From positions 1 through 25,244 of the forward strand of contig JADGIZ010000112.1 in NCBI GenBank assembly GCA_027604665.1: a DNA stretch of 25,244 nt. Reading direction: 5' to 3'. Shown one piece after another: positions 18,964-25,244 of this stretch. The first letter of the stretch is position 1. Each line of letters starts with the position of its first letter. Under the pieces are notes generated by a model that did not search any database, had not been told where the DNA came from, and was given only the letters and a program-made list of their open reading frames with translations. This stretch comes from Polyrhizophydium stewartii. Taxonomy: Eukaryota; Chytridiomycota; Chytridiomycetes; Rhizophydiales. A program made the position numbers and the translations under genes.

Positions 18964-19634
18964 GGCTGGCGGGTGCGTGGGGCTCGTGCTGTGGGCGAGC
19001 GAGTGCGGAGCGAGGGCAGCTTGCTGCCATCTCGGTCCTGACGACGGGCGGGATCGAGAAGCTCGCCACCACAACGCTCGACTGCGTGCGCTTGCTTCAG
19101 GCAGGCATGTACGCACCACACGGCGCTTCTCGCTCGCAACCACGCACCAGCAAGCGCACGGCCTCAGCAGCCAACATGATATCTGACCCAGGTTGCTGAC
19201 ATGAACGGGCAGATTCACATTCGCAAGCATCGATAGGACGCAAACTTTGGTGTCGCTCTGAGTTGTCGGGCTCTTGTTGTTCGTTTATTGGCGGTTTTGA
19301 GTCAAGCAACATGCCCTCCCCAAACGACACCGGCTCCAAAATCGATAAATATCAGCAATTGGAGGGCTACTTTGAAAGATGCCTCTTAAAGTTGTGTCCG
19401 GGTTCAAAGGGAAGCGTGATATGTGGTCGTGAGTGGGCAACCCGCCGCACGTCAATAGGCCATGTGCAGCCTCCTCCATGATACCAAGTCAGGCTGCCTT
19501 GGCGGATGCGCCTTGGCGCGGCCTTGGCCAATGAGGAGCTCGGTTGTCTCCGTTGATGACGTGGCGCCTTGGCAGCCAGGTGCTCAAAAGGCGTCCCGAC
19601 CCGACCTCCCCCAGCATCCATTGACTTGCCGACC
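18964..19634. other. 671-bp divergent intergenic region
   Basis: The region separates the F-box/ankyrin gene (-) from DUF885 copy B (+) and must hold both promoters. Around 19260-19420 the base composition is more AT-rich. I see no RNA gene, no transposon termini and no convincing small gene. Short open frames here show no recognisable domain. Confidence 0.45.
19496..19573 (+). promoter_or_regulatory. Promoter of DUF885 copy B (GCCTTGGC repeats, CCAAT, TGACGTGGC)
   Basis: GCCTTGGC occurs four times: 19496-19503, 19510-19517, 19521-19528 and 19566-19573. CCAAT is at 19528-19532. TGACGTGGC is at 19557-19565, 78 bp before the ATG, preceded by CTCCGT as in copy A. Copy A's upstream region carries one inverted copy of the octamer (GCCAAGGC, 12963-12970). 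Shared elements suggest common control of both DUF885 genes, with extra octamers in copy B. Confidence 0.5.
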
Positions 19635-22600
19635 ATGACGACCGAGCAAGCCCACGAGCCCGCCTCTGCCGAGCGCACGCCTGCCCAGCTGATCCGCGAC
19701 GCCATGGACAAGCTGATCGACAACATGTTCACCAACCAGCCTGGTGCGTGCTGCGCGACCACGCCGCTCTGCCCAGCTGCACGGCTGCCCTGCCGCCGGT
19801 GCACGCTGCTCCTCTGCCTGGTTGCGCAGCCAGGGCCGCGAGCAGCGGGCGGCTGTCGCCAGCGCACGCTTGCGCTTTGTCGCAGCGCACCCCCGTCCCC
19901 AACCAGCAGCCGGCTCGCTGACGCCTTGTCGCTGCCTTGCCTTCGCCGATGCCTCGCCCCGCTGCCTGCGCGCCTGCTCGTGGCAGTTTATGGCCCGGTC
20001 TTCGGCATCAAGACGGACCAGTCCGACATCTTCCATGCGTCCAAGGCGACGTACGAGAAGACGCTGCGCCTTCAAAAGTCGCTGCTTGAGCAGCTCAGCG
20101 CCATCGACGCATCGAGTCTGACGACCCACGAGCGCGATGAGCTCGGCTCTGTGCTCGGAGTGCTCCGTGTCCAAACCACCGCTGCCACATGCTATCAGCT
20201 CGAGATCCCGTGCATGCACATGGGTGGTGCCTTTGTCAGTCTCGACGATGAGCTTGAGGCGTACCACACCATCAAGATGGCCGAGGACGCCGAGAACCTC
20301 AAGAAGCGCCTGCTCAGGTGTCCCGAACGCTTTGCCGAGGTTATCGAGCGCTTCCGCGAGGGCATTGCCAAGGGCATCACGCTGCCGACCGAGTCGATTG
20401 GTCTGATGCTCACCAAGGTTTCGAGCTTTGTCGTCGAGGATCCTGCCGAGAGCTCGTTCAACAAACTGTTCAAGGACAAGATCGTCGCCGTTGGCCTGCC
20501 CGAGGACTTCCTGCTCGACACGATCCGCGAGAGCGTCGTGCCTGCATACAAGGCCGTCAAGGAGTTCCTCGAGACCGAGTACAAGTCGCACGCTCGCGCC
20601 AACGCCAGCATCTTCGGGCTGCCCGACTACGAGCGCGTGTACAACGACCTGATCTTCTACCACACTTCAGCCCGCTCTACGGCCGACGAGCTGCACCAGA
20701 AGGGTCTCGAGGAGGTCGCGCGCATCCGCAAGCGCATGGAGGCGATCAAGGACAAGATGTTTGATGGCACGCTCAAGGAGTTCCTTGTCGCGCTCAAGGA
20801 CAAGGAGCGCTTCCCGCAGCTGTTCTTTGCCAACGCCGAAGAGGAGGCCGTGCCTGCTTATAAGGCCATGATCGAGGTGTGTGTGCTGTGACAGTGTGCA
20901 CGGCGATACGACATGCCTGCTGACGCTCGCATGCAATGCGCACTGGCAACTGCAGCGCATCGACAAGAAGATGCCGCAGTTCTTCAACAAGTTCCCCAAG
21001 TTCCCGTGCGACGTCAAGACCGTACCCAAGGCCGCTGAAGCGTCGGCGCCTGTTGCATTCTACCGCTCTGGCACGTCAGAGAAGCCTGGAGCATTCTTCA
21101 CCAACATTCTGCAGTCCAAGGACTCGCCAAACCACACTTCGATGGCTCTGACGCTGCACGAGGCGATCCCGGGCCACCACCACGAGCGATCGCTTGCGTA
21201 CGAGCGTCCGCAGTCGCATGTGTTCCTGAGCACGATTCGCAACACGGCGTACACCGAGGGCTGGGGCCTGTACTCTGAGTTCATGGGCGAAGAGATGGGC
21301 ATGTACGACACCGACTTTGATCTGCTCGGTCGCCTCGAGATGGAGATGTTCCGCGCTCTGCGACTCGTTGTCGACACTGGCCTGCACACCAAAAACTGGA
21401 CGATCGAGCAGTGCGTCGAGTACATGCAAGAGCACCTGTCGATGTCGGACGAGGAGGTGCTGAGCGAGGTCAAGCGCTACACGGTCATGCCTGGCCAGGC
21501 GCTTGCGTACAAGGTCGGCGAGATCAAGATTGTGGAGCTGCGCAGGAGGGCCGAGGCTGCTCTTGGCGACAAGTTCGACATCCGCGCGTTCCACGACGTT
21601 GTGCTTGACCACGGCGCCGTCCACCTTGGCGTGCTCGAGAAGAACGTCGATGAGTGGATCGCATCGGTCAAGGTGCAGTTCCCCGAGTACTTTGAGATGC
21701 GATCGATCATGGACGAGTATATGGAAGCCAACCACAAGCAAAGCCCGGGTGAGAGCTCATGCATGTTCTCCTCGCTGTGCCTATTTTCCAACGCTCATAT
21801 CGCCCATGACAGAGTTTGGACCGATTTTTGGCATTACGACTTTTGCGGATGAGATCTTCAACTACTCCAAGGAGGCGACAGAGGCGTACGATGCATTCGT
21901 CCAAAGCCTGTTTGAGCGTGCCAACGCGATTGATGCATCCAAGCTGACGGTCAAGGAGCGCGACGATCTCGAGCAGCTGCGCCACAGCATCGAGAAGAAC
22001 ATCGTTGGCAAGAACACTTACCACAAGTACATCCCGGCCTCGCACAAGTGGGGTGCGTTTGTTGGATACGACCAGGTTCTCAAGAACTACCACGCCATCA
22101 AGACGGCTGAGGACGCCGAGAACCTCAAGAAGCGCCTGCTCAAGTTCCCTGAGCGGTTCAACCACGTTCTCGACTGCTTCCGCGAGGGCATTGCCAAGGG
22201 CATCACGCTGCCGACCGAGTCGATCTCGCTCATTATCGGCCGCGTTGACGCTTGCATCGTCGAGGATCCTGCCGAGAGCTCGTTCCACACGTCGTTCAAG
22301 GACAAGATCGTCGCCGTTGGCCTGCCCGAGGACTTCCTGCTCGACACGATCCGCGAGAGCGTCGTCCCTGCATACAAGGCCGTCAAGGACTTCCTCGAGA
22401 CCGAGTACAAGCCGCATGCTCGCGCCAACCCGGGCATCTTTGGCCTGCCCGACTATGAGCGTGTGTACAACGATCTGATCTTTGTGCACACGTCGGCGCG
22501 TTACACAGCCGATGAGCTGCACCAGAAGGGTCTCGAGGAGGTCGCGCGCATCCGCAAGCGCATGGAGGCGATCAAGGACAAGATGTTTGATGGCACGCTC

Positions 22601-23501
22601 AAGGAGTTCCTTGTCGCGCTCAAGGACAAGGAGCGCTTCCCGCAGCTGTACTTTGCCGATGACAGCATGATCATCCCACACTTCAAGGCCATGATCGAGG
22701 TGCATGCGCTCTGGCAGTGCGCGCGGCGATGTTGCATGCCTGCTGACACTCGCGCGCAATGCACACTGGCAACTGCAGCGCATCGACAAGAAGATGCCGC
22801 AGTACTTCAACAAGTTCCCCAAGTTCCCGTGCGACGTCAAGCCTGTGCCCAAGGAGGCCGAGTCGTCGTCTGCTGGAGCTTACTATCAGTCGGGCACGGC
22901 CGACAAGGCGGGCACGTTCTATCCGAACTTCCTTCTTCTTCGGAATGCGCCGACCCACACCTCGATGGCTCTGACGCTGCACGAGGCGATCCCGGGCCAC
23001 CACCACGAGCGATCGCTTGCGTACGAGCGTCCGCAGTCGCATGTGTTCCTGAGCACGATCCGCAACACGGCGTACACCGAGGGCTGGGGCCTGTACTCTG
23101 AGTTCATGGGCGAGGAGATGGGCATGTACGACACCGACCTTGATCTCTTTGGTCGCCTCGAGGCCGAGATGTTCCGCGCCGTGCGGCTCGTTGTCGACAC
23201 TGGCCTGCACACCAAGAACTGGACGATCGAGCAGTGCGTCGAGTACATGAAGGACCACCTGACGATGCCCGAGATCAAGATTGTCACCGAGGTGAAGCGC
23301 TACTCTGTCAACCCCGGCCAGGCGCTTGCATACAAGGTCGGCGAGATCAAGATCCTTGAGGTGCGAAAGAAGGCCGAGTCTGCGCTTGGCGACAAGTTCG
23401 ACATCCGCGCGTTCCACGACGTTGTGCTCGACCACGGCGCCGTGGCCCTGAGCACTCTCGAGAAGAACGTCGACGAGTGGATCGCCACGGTCAAGGCGTG
23501 A
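19635..23501 (+). CDS. Two-domain DUF885 protein, copy B
   Basis: Inferred exons are 19635-19743, 19987-20876, 20956-21748, 21813-22699 and 22779-23501, giving 1,133 residues. The order of parts equals copy A: an N-terminal [16 protein letters not shown], domain 1 (HEAIPGHHH 401-409, TEGWGLYSE E434), a linker near YMEANHKQSPG, and domain 2 starting FGPIFGITTF (HEAIPGHHH 961-969, E994). Both metal sites look intact. Both domains follow the motif with HERSLAYERPQ, where copy A has SLALEMP, so the active-site loop is gene-specific rather than domain-specific. The linker intron (21749-21812) and intron 1 are both phase 1, so each domain unit is symmetric. Intron 3 of copy A is absent. No signal peptide is present. 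The substrate is unknown; differing loops suggest A and B act on different substrates (inference). Confidence 0.9.
20877..20955 (+). repeat. Conserved 79-nt intron, copy B domain 1
   Basis: Same position and phase as the copy A introns. It starts GTGTGT and differs from 14246-14324 at about six sites, mostly near the donor. Confidence 0.85.
21132..21315 (+). repeat. 184-bp near-identical tract within copy B, unit 1 (partner 22955-23138)
   Basis: The tract covers HEAIPGHHH through GMYDTD. It differs from its partner at three positions, all synonymous, while sequence on either side is clearly more diverged. The pattern fits recent gene conversion between the two domains of one gene. Confidence 0.85.
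22700..22778 (+). repeat. Conserved 79-nt intron, copy B domain 2
   Basis: The most diverged of the four 79-nt introns (GTGCAT donor), yet the length is the same and the 3' half is almost the same as in the other three. Confidence 0.82.
22955..23138 (+). repeat. 184-bp near-identical tract within copy B, unit 2 (partner 21132-21315)
   Basis: Second-domain counterpart of the tract at 21132-21315, offset by 1,823 bp. It ends where the domains diverge again (DLDLFGRLEAE here, [11 protein letters not shown] in domain 1). Confidence 0.85.
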
Positions 23502-23624
23502 GCTTCGTTTTCCAAGTGCGAGCAGCGCTGCAGGATGGTTTCATTTTGTGTTCGATGCTCGAGACACATCTGAAGGCATGGACTATTCGCAAACAATACA
23601 AACGGTGCCTTTCTGGAGCCCAAT

Positions 23625-25151
23625 TCACTCGTCCTGCTCGGCGCGCAGGGCGGCGGCCGCAGCGTCTTCCTGTGGCGTCTGGGGGACAAAGATGGCCGGC
23701 GGCTTGACGACGTCGTTGAACAGGAAGGTGCTGTTGGCCGCGAAGAAGGGGGTTATGTTAGCAGCAGCAGCGTCAGACGCCTGGACTCGGCCAAGATGGG
23801 ATGCGCGACGCACCCGTAGACCAAGATTGCAAAGCCGACGACTTGGAGCCACTTGAACGTCTCCCAGCCCAGCCCGAGGCTGACGATCCAGATGAACAGG
23901 GTCCTGCAGGTGTCGATTGTGGAGCGCGAGGTGGACGAGATGTGGCGGGTGACGGAGAGGCCGAACCAGTTGAAGAAGGCGATGGAGAAGATGATTCCGA
24001 CGCCGGCGTAGAGCACCTGCGGGTTGTCAAAGACCTGGTGGAAGCCGGTGAACATGTCAAAGTAGTTTCCAGGTGTGCCGCGCACGCCGATGGTGTAGTG
24101 CAAGATGGGCATGCCGACGGCGACGCAGAGGAGACCAAAGATGCCCTCGAGGCCGACGGCCTTGAGCGCCGGGACCTCGTACCTGGCCATGATCATTTCC
24201 TCAATGACAAACTGCGAGGCGGTGAAGACCTGGGCCAGGACGACAAAGAAGATGCCCACGGGCGAGCTGGAGACGGTGGGCGACGACGACGACTGCACGA
24301 TGCCCGAGAGGCCGACGACGGCGACGCCAAGGAAGACGGTGACGAGGGCGACCCACCTGTAGAGCGGGTGGCGGCGGCCGAGGAAGATGGAGCTGAGCAG
24401 GCCAGTGAACAGGACCACGGAGCCCCTGAGCATCTGGTACTGCGATGCCGAGATGTAAATGAGGCCGTAGCCCATTGCGGTTGTGGCGGTGAGGTCGAGC
24501 AGGGTCGGGGCCAGGAAGAAGACGTTGCGCCAGCCGGTCAGGGGCTTGCGGCCAGGCACGGGCTCGACGGCGTCCTCGGCCGCGATCTCGTCCGAGGGTG
24601 TGCGCGAGCCGGGGGCAATCAGGGGAGACGTTTCTGTGGGAGGAGCGGCCTCGTCGGCGATGGGGTGGAAGGCGGCGGCGGCGGTGGTGGTGGTGGTCCG
24701 GCGATGCGACTCGACGGCAACGGAGATGTAGTAGACAAGCAGGCAGGCGGCCTCGCCGATGAACATGTTGAGGGTCTGCGCAGGCGGGCAGCGGCATGCG
24801 CCGGGTGCCGCGGGCATGGCGGGTCAGCAAGCAGTCCGCGGCGTCGGTTGGTGGGGAAGGGGGTGAGCGCCTGCGCCAAGGCGAGCCGCTGCGGGCGACA
24901 TCAATGCCGAACGGCGGCGGCGGCGGCGGGCCGCAGCGGTGGAGGGTGGCGTGGGAGCGGCTGCGCGCGCGGACCCGCACCTGCCAGACGGGCTGCTCAA
25001 AGTTGTGCCTGCGGGCGGGGTCGTCGCAGTGCTCGACGCAGGTGAGGTCCTGCAGCTTGTTGAGCAGGGTGTTGATGGTGCCCGTGAAGAGCATGCCGCC
25101 GACGAGCAGCAGCAGGAAGGCGCGGCCGAGGGCAGGCTCAGGCGCGGGCAT
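23625..25151 (-). CDS. SLC35F6: SLC35F6-like drug/metabolite (EamA-type) transporter
   Basis: SLC35F proteins belong to the drug/metabolite transporter superfamily; transported compounds are poorly known. Inferred exons on the minus strand are 25151-24981, 24775-23814 and 23730-23625, giving 412 residues. The N-terminal helix (FLLLLVGGMLFTGTINTLLN) is followed by the signature FEQPVWQ-TLNMFIGEAACLLVYY, split by intron 1. A variable Thr/Ala/Pro-rich loop precedes a run of helices: FFLAPTLLDLTATTAMGYGL, QMLRGSVVLFTGLLSSIFL, WVALVTVFLGVAVVGLSGI, GIFFVVLAQVFTASQFVIEE. The final VGFAILVYG-TFLFNDVV is split by intron 2 (donor GTGCGT). About nine or ten membrane segments are expected. The start at 25151 gives a short N-terminus before the first helix; the frame continues upstream without an ATG in the window. 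Confidence 0.9.
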
Positions 25152-25244
25152 GGCGGACGGGTGCAAAGCGCTGTGCGGTGTATGTGGTGGTGGGGGGGTG
25201 CGAGCTGCGGGCGGCGGATGAGGGACGCGGGGGCAGGCGGCGGT
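25152..25244. other. 5' flank of the SLC35F6-like gene
   Basis: GC-rich with G runs (GGTGGTGGGGGGG). It should contain part of the transporter's promoter. No element is recognisable. Confidence 0.3.

Noticed and set aside
19584..20663. Long minus-strand frames across the DUF885 exons (also 13481-14398 and 21707-22852)
   Set aside because: They recur at the same place in every DUF885 copy because codon bias leaves the antisense frame open. No domain is recognisable in them.
14246..22778. Regularly recurring 79-nt sequences as a CRISPR-like or mobile repeat
   Set aside because: They sit at one homologous splice position in each DUF885 domain with intact donor and acceptor, so they are paralogous introns.
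23801..25045. 414-codon plus-strand frame opposite the SLC35F6-like gene
   Set aside because: Asp/Gly/Glu-rich antisense of a membrane protein gene; the minus strand shows the transporter signatures and good splice phases.
1..25244. tRNA, rRNA or transposon genes
   Set aside because: I looked for tRNA-like cloverleaf motifs, rRNA cores, terminal inverted repeats and reverse transcriptase or transposase motifs, and saw none I could support.

Overview
The window reads as nuclear DNA of a GC-rich, intron-containing fungus. Genes lie on both strands with no operons. Introns are mostly 40-250 nt, about half of the 35 I place start with GTGCG, and many have a CTGAC-type branch site close to the acceptor. 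Several genes are followed by AATAAA. The gene set (D-type-like cyclin, ERV29/SURF4, ING-family PHD protein, RPRD/Rtt103-type CID protein, SLC35F6-like transporter, PF-ChiA-type GH18, F-box-like/ankyrin protein) fits an early-diverging fungus. A chytrid of the Rhizophydiales kind is my best guess, as inference only.

Left part (1-9.7 kb), housekeeping genes in compact pairs. A 5'-truncated cyclin (+) converges on an unrecognised single-pass membrane protein (-). That gene shares a 234-bp divergent promoter with an ERV29/SURF4 cargo receptor (+), which contains a 15-nt microexon. Next comes a six-exon ING-family gene (-), head-to-head with a seven-exon CID/RPRD gene (+); their start codons are only 40 bp apart. 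One product reads H3K4 methylation and the other binds the RNA polymerase II tail, so a shared promoter would co-express two chromatin/transcription factors.

Middle (9.9-12.2 kb): a secreted protein with two GH18 (chitinase-type) domains. The first keeps the catalytic D-x-D-x-E and the second has lost it.

Right part (12.2-23.5 kb), the accessory locus. Two large genes each encode two complete DUF885 (PF05960) metallopeptidase-like domains in one chain of about 1,135 residues: copy A (13010-16968) and copy B (19635-23501). A third, 3'-only fragment (12221-12721) differs from the end of copy A at six synonymous sites. The four domains share a 79-nt intron of constant length and similar sequence. 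A 184-bp stretch around the active site is almost identical between the two domains of copy B. This points to repeated duplication and gene conversion. An intronless F-box-like/ankyrin gene (-) sits between A and B. An SLC35F6-like transporter (-) closes the window.

The most novel element is the double-DUF885 tandem locus. All splice sites were inferred by eye from reading-frame phase, splice motifs and remembered family sequence patterns. No alignment or database search was run.
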